Position numbers and translations under genes: made by a program | Origin: Pseudomonas tumuqii | GTDB taxonomy: Bacteria > Pseudomonadota > Gammaproteobacteria > Pseudomonadales > Pseudomonadaceae | Direction: 5' to 3' | DNA: 64,000 nucleotides | Assembly: GCF_013184545.1 (NCBI RefSeq) | Contig: NZ_JAAOJA010000006.1 | Location: 62,001 to 126,000 of the forward strand | Shown: positions 27,977-36,603 of the stretch, in pieces | How positions within the stretch are numbered: position 1 is the stretch's first letter | Layout of the letters: every line of letters starts with the position of its first letter | Notes under the pieces: model-generated | Databases searched by the model: none | What the model was told of the DNA's origin: nothing | Seen by the model: the letters and a program-made list of their open reading frames with translations, nothing else

Positions 27977-28903
27977 ATGGATAAAAACCGTCGTCTGGCG
28001 CCGCTGTATGCCTTGCGCGCCTTCGAGGCGGCGGCCCGGCACGGCTCCTTCACCCGCGCCGGCGAGGAGTTGGCGATCACCCAGAGCGCGGTGAGCCGGC
28101 ATGTGCGCACCCTGGAAGAGCATTTCGCCTGCCGCCTGTTCGAGCGCCGTGGACGCAGCCTGCAGTTGACCGAGCCGGCGCGCATGCTGCTGCCCGGTCT
28201 GCGCGACGGTTTCGATGCCCTGGAGCGCGCCTGCACCACCCTGCGCGCCGACGATGCGATCCTGCGTCTGAAGGCGCCCTCGACCCTGACCATGCGCTGG
28301 CTGCTGGCCCGCTTGTCGCGCTTTCGTGTGCAAAACAGCGATATCGAGGTGCAGCTGACCAGCGCCTGGATGGACGTGGACAAGGTCGACTTTCTGCATG
28401 AGCCGTTCGACTGTGCGGTGTTGCTCGGCACCGGCGGTTTTACCGAGGAGTGGGGCAGTGTCCTGCTGTTCGACGAGTGGCTGATCCCGGTCTGCGCCCC
28501 CGAGGCGGCCCAGGACGGTCCCTGGGATCTGGCGCGACTGCAGGGTGCGGAGTTGCTCCATCCGACCCCGGACCGCCGCGATTGGCGTCAGTGGCTGCAG
28601 GCCATGGGCCTGGCCGAGCAGGTGCCGCTCAAGGGTGGCCAGGTGTTCGATACCCTGGAGCTGGGCATGGTCGCCGCCGCGCGCGGTTACGGGGTGTCGA
28701 TCGGCGATCTGGTGATGGTCGCCGAGGATGTCGCCCAGGGTCGCCTCGGCCTGCCCTGGCCCTGCGCGGTGCCCAGCGGTTGCAGCTATTACCTGGTCTG
28801 GCCCAAGGCGCGGCGCGGCCAGGAGCGCTTCCAGCGCTTGCGCGATTACCTGGTCGCCGAAGTGGCGGCGATGCAGTTGCCGCAGGTGCAGCGCCTGGGT
28901 TGA
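27977..28903 (+). CDS. LysR-family regulator, GcvA-like
   Basis: A 308-aa LysR regulator. The helix-turn-helix (about 10-65) includes LRAFEAAARHGSFTRAGEEL and AITQSAVSRHVRTLEEHFAC, and the substrate domain starts RLKAPSTLTMRWLLARLSRF, the GcvA/AmpR-branch pattern. It is divergent from the MATE pump, the usual arrangement for a LysR regulator and its target; that link is inferred. The inducer is unknown. The gene ends 99 nt before the convergent comM; I see no clear hairpin between them. Confidence 0.92.
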   Translation: MDKNRRLAPLYALRAFEAAARHGSFTRAGEELAITQSAVSRHVRTLEEHFACRLFERRGRSLQLTEPARMLLPGLRDGFDALERACTTLRADDAILRLKAPSTLTMRWLLARLSRFRVQNSDIEVQLTSAWMDVDKVDFLHEPFDCAVLLGTGGFTEEWGSVLLFDEWLIPVCAPEAAQDGPWDLARLQGAELLHPTPDRRDWRQWLQAMGLAEQVPLKGGQVFDTLELGMVAAARGYGVSIGDLVMVAEDVAQGRLGLPWPCAVPSGCSYYLVWPKARRGQERFQRLRDYLVAEVAAMQLPQVQRLG

Positions 28904-29002
28904 GCGGCGCTGGAAAAGGGTGTGTCCCGCTTGGGCGGGGCAGGAGGTCGGCGCCGGATGTGCGTTTTGCTGGCCTTTCCCGGCTTGCAGCCAGGCCAGC
29001 GC

Positions 29003-30499
29003 TCAGCTCTGCGGATGGCCGCGGTACTGCAGCGCCTCGGCCAGGTGACTGCGGGCGATCTGTTCGACCTGCTCGAGATCGGCCAGGGTGCGCGCCACCT
29101 TGAGCACCCGGTGCGCCGCGCGCAGGGACAGGCCGAGGCGTTCGCAGGCGCTTTCCAGCCAGCCCTGATCGACGGCGAGCAGGCCGCAATGCTGGCGCAG
29201 GCCGGGCAGGTCGAGAAAGGCATTGGCCACGCCCTGGCGCAGGACCTGCCGTTGCCGGGCGCGCGCCACCAGGGCGGCGCCGGTGGCCGTGTCGGCGCCT
29301 TCGCCGGGCGCTACATGCAGGGCGGTGGCTTCCCGCGCCACCGTCACATGCAGGTCGATGCGGTCGAGCAAGGGCCCCGAGAGCTTGCCGCGGTAGCGCT
29401 GGATCTGTTCCGCGCTGCAGCGGCAACGGCCGCTGGGGTCGCCGAGAAAACCGCAGGGGCAGGGGTTCATCGCCGCGACCAGCTGGAAACGGGCGGGAAA
29501 GCGCACTTTGTCGCGCGCCCGGGCGATGATGATCTGCCCGCTTTCCAGGGGCTCGCGCAACACCTCCAGCACCTTGCGGTCGAATTCCGGCAGTTCATCG
29601 AGAAACAGCACGCCCTGATGGGCCAGGGTGATTTCCCCGGGTTGCGGCCGGCTGCCGCCACCGACCAGGGCCGGGCCGGAGGCGCTGTGGTGGGGGTTGC
29701 GAAAGGGCCGCTGCGGCCAGGCATCCAGCGGGGTGTGGCTGGCCACCGAGTGAATCGCCGCGACTTCCAGGGCTTCCTGCTCGTCCAGTGGCGGCAGCAG
29801 GCCGGGCAGGCGGCTGGCCAGCAGGGTCTTGCCGGTACCCGGAGGACCGGTCAGCAGCAGGTTGTGCGAGCCGGCCGCGGCGACCAGCAGGGCATGCTTG
29901 GCGGCAACCTGGCCCTGCACTTCGGCCAGATCGGGATAGGGTTGGGTGCGGCGCAGCAAGCCCTGGGCCTGGTAGGGGGCGATTGGCGCCTGGCCGTTGA
30001 GATGGGCAGCCAGTTCGAGCAAGTGCTCGATTGCGATGACCACCAGTCCGGAGGCCAGGCTGGCTTCCTCGGCGTTGGCTTTCGGCACCACTAAGGTGCG
30101 TCCGGCGGCGCGGGCCGCCAGTGCCGCGGGCAACACGCCCCGCACTGGACGCACGGCGCCGGACAAGGCCAGTTCACCCAGGCACTCGAGCTGTTCCAGG
30201 GCGCTGGTCGGCACCTGGCCGCTGGCGGCGAGAATGCCCAGGGCGATGGCCAGGTCGAAGCGCCCGCCGTCCTTGGGCAGGTCGGCCGGGGCCAGGTTGA
30301 GGGTGATGCGCCGCGGCGGAAAATCGAAGGCGGAGTTGAGGATGGCGCTGCGCACCCGATCCTTGCTTTCCTTGACCGCGGTCTCGGGCAGGCCTACCAG
30401 CGCCAGCGACGGCAAGCCGTTGGCCAGGTGCGCCTCGACGGTGACGGCGGGCGCTTCGACGCCGACTTGGGCGCGGCTGTGGACTATGGCCAGGGACAT
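29003..30499 (-). CDS. comM: ComM/YifB: AAA+ Mg-chelatase-like branch-migration helicase
   Basis: A 498-aa protein with the YifB layout. An N-terminal Lon-like S5 domain (about 1-165) comes first; then an AAA+ Mg-chelatase domain with Walker A GPPGTGKTLLASRL near 220 and Walker B GVLFLDELPEF; and a cysteine cluster, MNPCPCGFLGDPSGRCRC, in the middle of the domain. The C-terminal domain has RAAHRVLKVARTLADLE. ComM in Vibrio and Acinetobacter is a hexameric helicase that helps integrate DNA during natural transformation. The gene is widespread in pseudomonads. It lies downstream of ubiK on the same strand, 34 nt away. Confidence 0.93.
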   Translation of the reverse strand: MSLAIVHSRAQVGVEAPAVTVEAHLANGLPSLALVGLPETAVKESKDRVRSAILNSAFDFPPRRITLNLAPADLPKDGGRFDLAIALGILAASGQVPTSALEQLECLGELALSGAVRPVRGVLPAALAARAAGRTLVVPKANAEEASLASGLVVIAIEHLLELAAHLNGQAPIAPYQAQGLLRRTQPYPDLAEVQGQVAAKHALLVAAAGSHNLLLTGPPGTGKTLLASRLPGLLPPLDEQEALEVAAIHSVASHTPLDAWPQRPFRNPHHSASGPALVGGGSRPQPGEITLAHQGVLFLDELPEFDRKVLEVLREPLESGQIIIARARDKVRFPARFQLVAAMNPCPCGFLGDPSGRCRCSAEQIQRYRGKLSGPLLDRIDLHVTVAREATALHVAPGEGADTATGAALVARARQRQVLRQGVANAFLDLPGLRQHCGLLAVDQGWLESACERLGLSLRAAHRVLKVARTLADLEQVEQIARSHLAEALQYRGHPQS

Positions 30500-30533
30500 C
30501 GATCACTCCTTGATCGTCAACCGTCCGAGCGGG

Positions 30534-30806
30534 TTACTCGGTGGGCGGTGTAGCGCCTTGCACGGCGCGTGCTTCCAGTTCGGCAACCTTGGCTTCCAGC
30601 GCTTCCAGGCGAGCACGGGTGCGGGCCAGCACGGCCATCTGGCTGTCGAACTCTTCCCGGCTGACCAGGTCGAGTTTGCTGAAGCCGCTCTGCAGCAGGG
30701 CTTTGAACTGGGCTTCGAATTCGCTGCGCGGCAGCGGGGTTTCGCCGTTGAACAGGCGCGAGGCGTGGGCGCTGAGTGCATCGAGCAGGGCTTTGGGCGG
30801 CAACAT
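30534..30806 (-). CDS. ubiK: Ubiquinone biosynthesis accessory factor UbiK (BMFP family)
   Basis: A 90-aa protein of the brucella membrane fusogenic protein family, now UbiK. The body (LLDALSAHASRLFNGETPLP) is followed by a C-terminal coiled coil (VSREEFDSQMAVLARTRARL, then EALEAKVAELEAR). In E. coli UbiK binds UbiJ and supports aerobic ubiquinone assembly. ATG 30806 gives the usual N-terminus MLPPKALLDAL; the frame extends to 30851 without family support. It is divergent from glnK, and the 407-nt gap between them contains the nitrogen control region. Confidence 0.92.
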   Translation of the reverse strand: MLPPKALLDALSAHASRLFNGETPLPRSEFEAQFKALLQSGFSKLDLVSREEFDSQMAVLARTRARLEALEAKVAELEARAVQGATPPTE

Positions 30807-30874
30807 GGTAGGGTTCCAGTGACAGACGGCGGCAGTGTAGCACGCAGTCATGGCCGGGCCGGCGTGGCCAGCTC

Positions 30875-30890
30875 TGCACGCTTTTCGTGC
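30875..30890. promoter_or_regulatory. NtrC-binding site 1 upstream of glnK
   Basis: TGCAC-N7-GTGC matches the NtrC enhancer pattern (E. coli glnA site TGCACTAAAATGGTGCA). Its centre is 33 bp from the second site. Confidence 0.7.
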
Positions 30891-30907
30891 GTTGGTCGTT
30901 GCATGCT

Positions 30908-30923
30908 TGCACCGTTATCGTGC
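30908..30923. promoter_or_regulatory. NtrC-binding site 2 upstream of glnK
   Basis: TGCAC-N7-GTGC again, about 90 bp upstream of the -24 element, a normal distance for an enhancer. Two sites three helical turns apart favour cooperative NtrC binding. Confidence 0.7.
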
Positions 30924-31000
30924 GCTGCCCGCCTGTCGAGGCCATGCCGAGAACCTGTTTTTCCTGTTAACTGTTTGAAAAAAAGCGGTTTTATACGATC

Positions 31001-31016
31001 TGGCAAGCTTTCTGCT
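31001..31016 (+). promoter_or_regulatory. Sigma-54 promoter of glnK-amtB
   Basis: TGGCAAGCTTTCTGCT has the required GG-N10-GC (31002-31003 and 31014-31015) and fits TGGCACG-N4-TTGCW with two differences at tolerant positions. Transcription would start near 31027. Confidence 0.75.
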
Positions 31017-31162
31017 TGGTCGCTTGTGACGAATGCACCGATGCAGTTCCGGTGCGTTAGGCGAAGCGGGAAGTGTTTCGTCAGGAGCGGTTGGTGGGTA
31101 TCGCTGTTGTCCTCTGGGGCAACCGATGCATTACAAAAGCCAGACACAGCGCTTAGACTTGA

Positions 31163-31552
<390 letters not shown>

Positions 31553-31589
31553 ACGCTCTTCGAACCCCCACGCCCCAGGAGAAAAACAT

Positions 31590-32906
31590 ATGACTCTGCG
31601 TCAGATCGCAGGGCTAGGAGCCCTTGTGTCCCTCGTTACCCCCGGCATCGCCATGGCGGACGAGGTTGTATTGAACAGTGGTGATACCGCGTGGATGATT
31701 GTCGCCAGTGCGCTCGTACTGTTCATGACCATTCCCGGCCTGGCGCTGTTTTACGGCGGCATGGTGCGGTCCAAGAACGTTCTTTCAGTGATGATGCAGT
31801 GTTTCGCCATCACCGGCCTGATCAGCATCCTGTGGGTCGTCTACGGCTATAGCATCGCCTTCGATGTCACCGGCATGGAGCAGGGGGTCGTTAACTTCAA
31901 CTCCTTTATCGGCGGTTTGTCCAAGGCCTTCCTCGGTGGCCTGACGCCGGCCAGCCTGGTGTACGCGATTCCGGAAAGCGTGTTCATCATCTTCCAGATG
32001 ACCTTCGCCATCATCACCCCGGCCCTGATCGTCGGTGCCTTCGCCGAGCGCATGAAGTTCTCCGCCATGCTGATCTTTATGGGCGTGTGGTTCACCCTGG
32101 TCTATGCACCTATCGCGCACATGGTCTGGTCCGGTAACGGCGGCCTGTTGTGGGACTGGGGCGTGCTGGACTTCGCCGGCGGCACCGTGGTGCACATCAA
32201 CGCCGGTATCGCTGGCCTGGTGGCCTGCCTGGTGCTGGGCAAGCGTAAAGGTTTCCCGACCACCGCCATGCCGCCGCACAACCTCGGCTACACCCTGATG
32301 GGTGCCGCCATGCTGTGGGTCGGCTGGTTCGGCTTCAACGCCGGCTCCGCCGTCGCGGCCAATGGCACCGCCGGTATGGCCATGTTGGTCACCCAGATCG
32401 CCACCGCCGCTGCTGCCCTGGGCTGGATGTTCGCCGAGTGGGTCACCCACGGTAAGCCGAGCGCCCTGGGCATCGCTTCCGGTGTGGTCGCCGGCCTGGT
32501 CGCCATCACTCCGGCCGCCGGCACTGCGGGCCCGATGGGCGCCCTGGTGATCGGTCTGTCCGCTGGCGTGATCTGCTTCTTCTGCGCCACCAGCCTGAAG
32601 CGCAAGCTGGGCTACGACGACTCCCTGGACGCCTTCGGCGTACATGGTATCGGCGGCATAGTCGGCGCCATCCTCACCGGCGTGTTCGCGGCACCGGCCC
32701 TGGGCGGCTTCGGCACCGTGGAAGACATCGGTGCGCAAGTCTTCATCCAGTTCAAGGGTGTCGCCTTCACCGTGATCTACACCGCCGTGGTCACCTTCGT
32801 GATCCTCAAGGTGCTGGATATGGTCATGGGTCTGCGCATCAACGAAGAAGCCGAGACCGTGGGTCTCGACCTCTCCGAGCACGACGAGCGCGGCTACAAC
32901 CTGTAA
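31590..32906 (+). CDS. amtB: Ammonium transporter AmtB (first copy)
   Basis: A 438-aa Amt channel with a cleavable signal peptide (MTLRQIAGLGALVSLVTPGIAMA) and about 11 helices. The two pore histidines are in GTVVHINAGIAG (E. coli His168) and FGVHGIGGIVGAIL (His318). The S1-site Trp-containing loop and the C-terminal tail NEEAETVGLDLSEHDERGYNL, which contacts GlnK, are present. GGAG precedes the ATG at 31590; the upstream part of the open frame overlaps glnK and is not coding. A terminator follows, then the second amtB. Confidence 0.97.
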   Translation: MTLRQIAGLGALVSLVTPGIAMADEVVLNSGDTAWMIVASALVLFMTIPGLALFYGGMVRSKNVLSVMMQCFAITGLISILWVVYGYSIAFDVTGMEQGVVNFNSFIGGLSKAFLGGLTPASLVYAIPESVFIIFQMTFAIITPALIVGAFAERMKFSAMLIFMGVWFTLVYAPIAHMVWSGNGGLLWDWGVLDFAGGTVVHINAGIAGLVACLVLGKRKGFPTTAMPPHNLGYTLMGAAMLWVGWFGFNAGSAVAANGTAGMAMLVTQIATAAAALGWMFAEWVTHGKPSALGIASGVVAGLVAITPAAGTAGPMGALVIGLSAGVICFFCATSLKRKLGYDDSLDAFGVHGIGGIVGAILTGVFAAPALGGFGTVEDIGAQVFIQFKGVAFTVIYTAVVTFVILKVLDMVMGLRINEEAETVGLDLSEHDERGYNL

Positions 32907-32923
32907 GCCCTGCTGATGTGCAA

Positions 32924-32950
32924 AACGCCCGGTTCACCGGGCGTTTTTTT
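32924..32950 (+). terminator. Intrinsic terminator after the first amtB
   Basis: AACGCCCGG-TTCA-CCGGGCGTT followed by further T. It lies between the two amtB genes and would lower, or separate, expression of the second. Confidence 0.9.
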
Positions 32951-32998
32951 GGGGTGCGCCAATGGCGACACATCGTGCAACGGTACAACGGAGTACTT

Positions 32999-34249
32999 AT
33001 GCAAAGCACAGCCCTGATTCCCCTGCAGTATGCCCTCGATACCTTCTACTTCCTGATCTGCGGCGCCCTGGTGATGTGGATGGCAGCGGGTTTTGCCATG
33101 CTCGAAGCCGGCCTGGTACGGGCGAAGAACACCACCGAAATTCTCACCAAGAACATTGCCCTGTATGCGGTGGCCAGCGTCATGTACCTGGTGATCGGTT
33201 ACCACATCATGTACTCCAGCCCGGAGGGCGGCATCCTGCCAAGCCTGGGTTTCCTGATCGGTGACGAGAACAGCGTCGAGTCGGTTCTCGCCGGCGGCGA
33301 CGATGCCCCTTACTATTCGACGCGTTCGGACTTCTTCTTCCAGGTGGTGTTCGCCGCGACCTGCATGTCGATCGTCTCCGGTGCCGTGGCCGAGCGCATG
33401 AAGCTGTGGGCCTTCCTCGCCTTCGCCGTGGTCATGACCGGTTTCATCTACCCGGTACAGGGCTTCTGGAAGTGGGGTTCGGGCTTCCTCAACGAAGCCG
33501 GCTTCCTCGATTTCGCCGGTTCCGGCGTGGTTCACATGGCGGGCGCTGCGGCTGCTCTGGCCGGTGTCCTGCTGCTGGGTGCACGTAAGGGCAAGTACGG
33601 CGCCAACGGCCAGGTCAACGCCATTCCGGGCGCCAACCTGCCGATCGCCACGCTCGGTGCCTTCATCCTGTGGATGGGCTGGTTCGGCTTCAACGGTGGC
33701 TCGCAGCTGAAGATGAGCACCATCGAAGACGCCAACGCCGTGGCCCAGGTGTTCGTCAACACCAACATGGGCGCCGCCGGCGGCCTGATCGCGGCGATGA
33801 TCGTGGCGCGCATCCTGTTCGGCAAGTCCGACCTGACCATGGCGCTCAACGGTGCCCTGGCCGGCCTGGTGGCGATCACCGCCGAGCCGCTGACCCCGAG
33901 CGCCCTGCAGGCGACCCTGATCGGTGCCGTCGGTGGCGTGCTGGTGGTGTTCTCCATCCTGGCCATGGACAAGTTCAGGATCGATGACCCGGTCGGTGCG
34001 ATTTCCGTGCACGGCGTGGCCGGCATCTGGGGTCTGTTGGCCGTGGTACTGACCAACCCGGATGCCACCCTTGGCGCCCAGTTGCTCGGTCTGGCCTGCA
34101 TCTTCGCTTGGGTCTTCATCGCCAGCCTGATCGTCTGGTCGATCATCAAGCTGGTGATCGGTCTGCGCGTCACTCAGGAAGAAGAGTATGAGGGCGTGGA
34201 TATCGCCGAATGCGGTATGGAAGCCTATCCGGAATTCACTAAAAGCTGA
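32999..34249 (+). CDS. amtB: Second ammonium transporter, Amt family
   Basis: A 416-aa Amt protein, clearly different from the first copy. It has no signal peptide and starts directly at helix 1 (LQYALDTFYFLICGALVMWM). Both pore histidines are kept (SGVVHMAGAAAALAG and ISVHGVAGIWGLL), and the C-terminal tail VTQEEEYEGVDIAECGMEAY is a GlnK-contact type. GGAG lies before ATG 32999. It follows the first amtB beyond a terminator, so it may have its own control or depend on readthrough. A tandem amtB1-amtB2 is known in P. stutzeri A1501; P. aeruginosa has one. Confidence 0.94.
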   Translation: MQSTALIPLQYALDTFYFLICGALVMWMAAGFAMLEAGLVRAKNTTEILTKNIALYAVASVMYLVIGYHIMYSSPEGGILPSLGFLIGDENSVESVLAGGDDAPYYSTRSDFFFQVVFAATCMSIVSGAVAERMKLWAFLAFAVVMTGFIYPVQGFWKWGSGFLNEAGFLDFAGSGVVHMAGAAAALAGVLLLGARKGKYGANGQVNAIPGANLPIATLGAFILWMGWFGFNGGSQLKMSTIEDANAVAQVFVNTNMGAAGGLIAAMIVARILFGKSDLTMALNGALAGLVAITAEPLTPSALQATLIGAVGGVLVVFSILAMDKFRIDDPVGAISVHGVAGIWGLLAVVLTNPDATLGAQLLGLACIFAWVFIASLIVWSIIKLVIGLRVTQEEEYEGVDIAECGMEAYPEFTKS

Positions 34250-34267
34250 TTGCCGGTGATTTAAAAC

Positions 34268-34296
34268 AAGGGCGCCTAAAGGCGCCCTTTGTTTTT
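34268..34296 (+). terminator. Intrinsic terminator after the second amtB
   Basis: AAGGGCGCC-TAAA-GGCGCCCTT followed by TGTTTTTT, 19 nt after the stop. Confidence 0.95.
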
Positions 34297-34484
34297 TCTG
34301 GCAGCACGCTAGAATGCGCGCCGATAAGCACTGTTATGCGACACCGCAGTGCTTGTCCGGGCCAGTGCGAGATGCGGCTGGCGGGCTTTGCCAGGCAAGG
34401 CCATGCGAATTTTTCCGGCGACGTGCGAAAGATCACGCAGCTGGGCTATAACTAACCTGCTTTTCGCAAGTCATGAGGTTGAAC

Positions 34485-34811
34485 ATGAGCGACGAAGATC
34501 TCGAACAAGACGAGCTCGAAGGGGCTGACGAGGACAGCGGCGAGGAAATGGCTGCCGCCGATGATGTCGACAGCGGTGACGACGACGGCGACGAAATTGT
34601 CAGCACGGGCAAGAGCAAGACCAAGGTCAAGGCGGCGGTCAATGTTGAAGAGCTGCCGAGCATCGAAGCCAAGCAGAAGGACCGCGACGCCTTGGCCCGC
34701 GCCATGGAAGAGTACCTGGCGCGCGGCGGCAAGGTGCAGGAGGTCGAGCCCAACGTGGTTTCCGATCCACCGAAGAAGCCCGACAGCAAATACGGCAGCC
34801 GGCCTATCTGA
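34485..34811 (+). CDS. sutA: SutA, RNA polymerase-binding survival regulator
   Basis: A 108-aa acidic protein. The N-terminal half is disordered and rich in Asp and Glu (MSDEDLEQDELEGADEDSGE). The middle ELPSIEAKQKDRDALARAME with EYLARGGKVQE forms the conserved helical part, and the C-terminal PNVVSDPPKKPDSKYGSRPI is almost invariant in pseudomonads. SutA binds RNA polymerase and promotes expression of ribosomal and housekeeping genes during slow growth. The ATG at 34485 has GAGG upstream; the frame also has an upstream ATG (34473). Confidence 0.9.
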   Translation: MSDEDLEQDELEGADEDSGEEMAAADDVDSGDDDGDEIVSTGKSKTKVKAAVNVEELPSIEAKQKDRDALARAMEEYLARGGKVQEVEPNVVSDPPKKPDSKYGSRPI

Positions 34812-34826
34812 CCGCGCATTGCACCA

Positions 34827-34890
34827 TGTAGGCGAGGCCGCATCAGAGGCGCAGGTCGTTTATCCACGGCCTGTCAAAGCCCGGCCTACA
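34827..34890. repeat. GTAG-ended inverted repeat overlapping the HAD hydrolase stop
   Basis: TGTAGGC at 34827-34833 and GCCTACA at 34884-34890 bound a 64-nt element; AGGCCG and CGGCCT form an inner pair. The right end, read on the minus strand, gives GTG TAG, the last codons of the HAD gene. It resembles the other GTAG-ended elements here but is more degenerate. Confidence 0.55.
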
Positions 34891-35581
34891 CCCAGCTGTG
34901 CAGCAGCCCTGGCAGTTCGGCCAGGCTGCGGATTTCGCCATCGGCGCGCTTGTCGCCTTCCCAGGCTTTGCCCTGCGGGTTGAACCAGATCGCCCGCAGG
35001 CCGGCAGCCTGGGCGCCGGCGATATCGTCGCTGGGATGGTCACCGATATGCACGGCGTGCTGCGCGGCAATGCCGGCACGCCTTAGGGCTTCCTGAAACG
35101 GCTTGGGGTCGGGTTTGCCAACCCCGAGTTCTTCCGCGCACAGGGCGAACTGGAAATAATCGGCCAGGCCCAGGCGGCGCACGTCGGCATTGCCATTGGT
35201 AATCACCCCGAGCTGGAAGCGATTGGCCAGGGTCTCCAGGGTCGGGTGCACTTCGGCGAACAGCTCGACCTGATGGCGGGCGGCGAGAAAGACCTGAAAA
35301 CCACCCTCGGCCAGCGCTGCGGCCTCGCCGGGTGGATAGCCCGCGCCTGCCAGGGCATGGTGCAGGATGCGCCGGCGCAGTTCGCTGAGGCGGTGCTTGA
35401 GCGATGGTTCGTCTTGCAGCAAGCGCGCGCGAATGGTCCACAGGTGCTCGACCGGCACTGCACCCAGGCGTGGCGCATGCAGCGCCAGCCAGTTGCGCAG
35501 TGTCGCTTCGGCGTCCTGCATCACCGGGGTCACGTCCCACAGGGTGTCGTCGAGGTCGAAGGTGATCAGTTGAATGCTCAT
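34886..35581 (-). CDS. HAD-family hydrolase
   Basis: A 231-aa haloacid dehalogenase-type phosphatase. The catalytic motif I is [10 protein letters not shown] at residues 8-17, motif II is [14 protein letters not shown], and motif III/IV is [15 protein letters not shown] with [20 protein letters not shown]. The helical cap and length are those of the YjjG/YigB phosphosugar or FMN phosphatase group; YigB-type FMN phosphatase next to xerC is known from enterobacteria, so that activity is possible here. It overlaps xerC by 4 nt (ATGA), so the two are translationally coupled. The stop lies in a repeat element. Confidence 0.92.
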   Translation of the reverse strand: MSIQLITFDLDDTLWDVTPVMQDAEATLRNWLALHAPRLGAVPVEHLWTIRARLLQDEPSLKHRLSELRRRILHHALAGAGYPPGEAAALAEGGFQVFLAARHQVELFAEVHPTLETLANRFQLGVITNGNADVRRLGLADYFQFALCAEELGVGKPDPKPFQEALRRAGIAAQHAVHIGDHPSDDIAGAQAAGLRAIWFNPQGKAWEGDKRADGEIRSLAELPGLLHSWV

Positions 35582-36474
35582 TCGCTACTGCCTTTGCGTT
35601 TGGCCCGTGGATGGGCGCGGTCATACACCGTGGCCAGGTGCTGGAAGTCCAGGTGGGTGTAGACCTGGGTGGTGGCGATGTCGGCGTGGCCAAGCAGCTC
35701 CTGCACCGCGCGCAAGTCCTGTGAAGACTCCAGCATATGACTGGCGAAGGAATGCCGCAGCATGTGCGGGTGCAGATTCTGCCCGAGTTCGCGCACCCCG
35801 GCCTGACGCACGCGCAGTTGCACCGCGCGCGGACCGAGGCGGCGCCCCTGCTGGCTGATGAATACCGCGCCATCCCCCGGGTTGGCCAGGGCGCGCAAGG
35901 GCAGCCACTGTTCCAGGGCCTGGCGCGCCATGCGCCCGATCGGCAACTCGCGGGTCTTGTTGCCCTTGCCCAGCACCCGCACCAGGCCGTCGCCCAGGTC
36001 CAGGTTGTCGAGGTTGAGGCCGACCAGTTCGGACAGGCGCAGGCCGGAGGAATAGAACAGCTCGAGCATGGCCTGATCGCGGCGGGCGATGAAATCGTCC
36101 TCGACCGCGCCGTCGAGCAGCTGAGCGGTGCGGTCGGCATCCAGGGTTTTCGGCAGGCGTTGCTCGCCTTTCGGCGGCGTCAGGCCGCTGGCCGGATCAT
36201 TCTGGCAATGGCCTTCGCGGATCAGGTAGCGGTAAAGGCCCCGCGTCGCCGAAAGCAGGCGAGCCAGGCTGCGGCTGGACTGGCCCTCGAGATTCAGGCG
36301 GGCGATCAGCCGGCGCAGGCGTGGAGTGTCCAGCGCGGCCCATGCCGCGATCTGCTCGCGTTCGCAGAAGGCGAGGAGCTTGGCCAGGTCGCGGCTGTAG
36401 CCGTCGAGGGTGTGCCGGGAGACCTGGCGCTCACTGCGCAGGTGTTCGAGGTAGGCGTGCAGATGATCGTGCAT
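35578..36474 (-). CDS. xerC: Tyrosine recombinase XerC
   Basis: A 298-aa site-specific recombinase that works with XerD at dif to resolve chromosome dimers. The N-terminal SAM-like core-binding domain covers about 1-85; the catalytic domain has the Arg in [13 protein letters not shown], the [12 protein letters not shown] box with His and Arg, and the Tyr nucleophile in [20 protein letters not shown]. The lysA-dapF-DUF484-xerC order is conserved in gamma-proteobacteria. The ATG overlaps nothing upstream; a REPIN lies in the 129-nt gap to the DUF484 gene. Confidence 0.97.
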   Translation of the reverse strand: MHDHLHAYLEHLRSERQVSRHTLDGYSRDLAKLLAFCEREQIAAWAALDTPRLRRLIARLNLEGQSSRSLARLLSATRGLYRYLIREGHCQNDPASGLTPPKGEQRLPKTLDADRTAQLLDGAVEDDFIARRDQAMLELFYSSGLRLSELVGLNLDNLDLGDGLVRVLGKGNKTRELPIGRMARQALEQWLPLRALANPGDGAVFISQQGRRLGPRAVQLRVRQAGVRELGQNLHPHMLRHSFASHMLESSQDLRAVQELLGHADIATTQVYTHLDFQHLATVYDRAHPRAKRKGSSE

Positions 36475-36513
36475 GGCGGCTCCCGGCGAGCGCGGCGCTA
36501 GGCTCGGTAACGC

Positions 36514-36583
36514 GTAGGGTGGAAAACCGCGAAGCGTTTTCCACCGGGTCGCTGGTGGATGAAAAAGGCGTCATCCACCCTAC
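36514..36583. repeat. REPIN-like element with GTAG ends between the DUF484 gene and xerC
   Basis: Perfect 9-bp ends GTAGGGTGG and CCACCCTAC bound a 70-nt element. After the left GTAG comes hairpin GGTGGAAAAC-N8-GTTTTCCACC; before the right CTAC comes hairpin GGTGGATGA-N8-TCATCCACC. This is the exact arrangement of two inverted REP units, the best-formed of the four here. Confidence 0.8.
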
Positions 36584-36603
36584 ACCTTGCCATTGGTGTG
36601 CAG

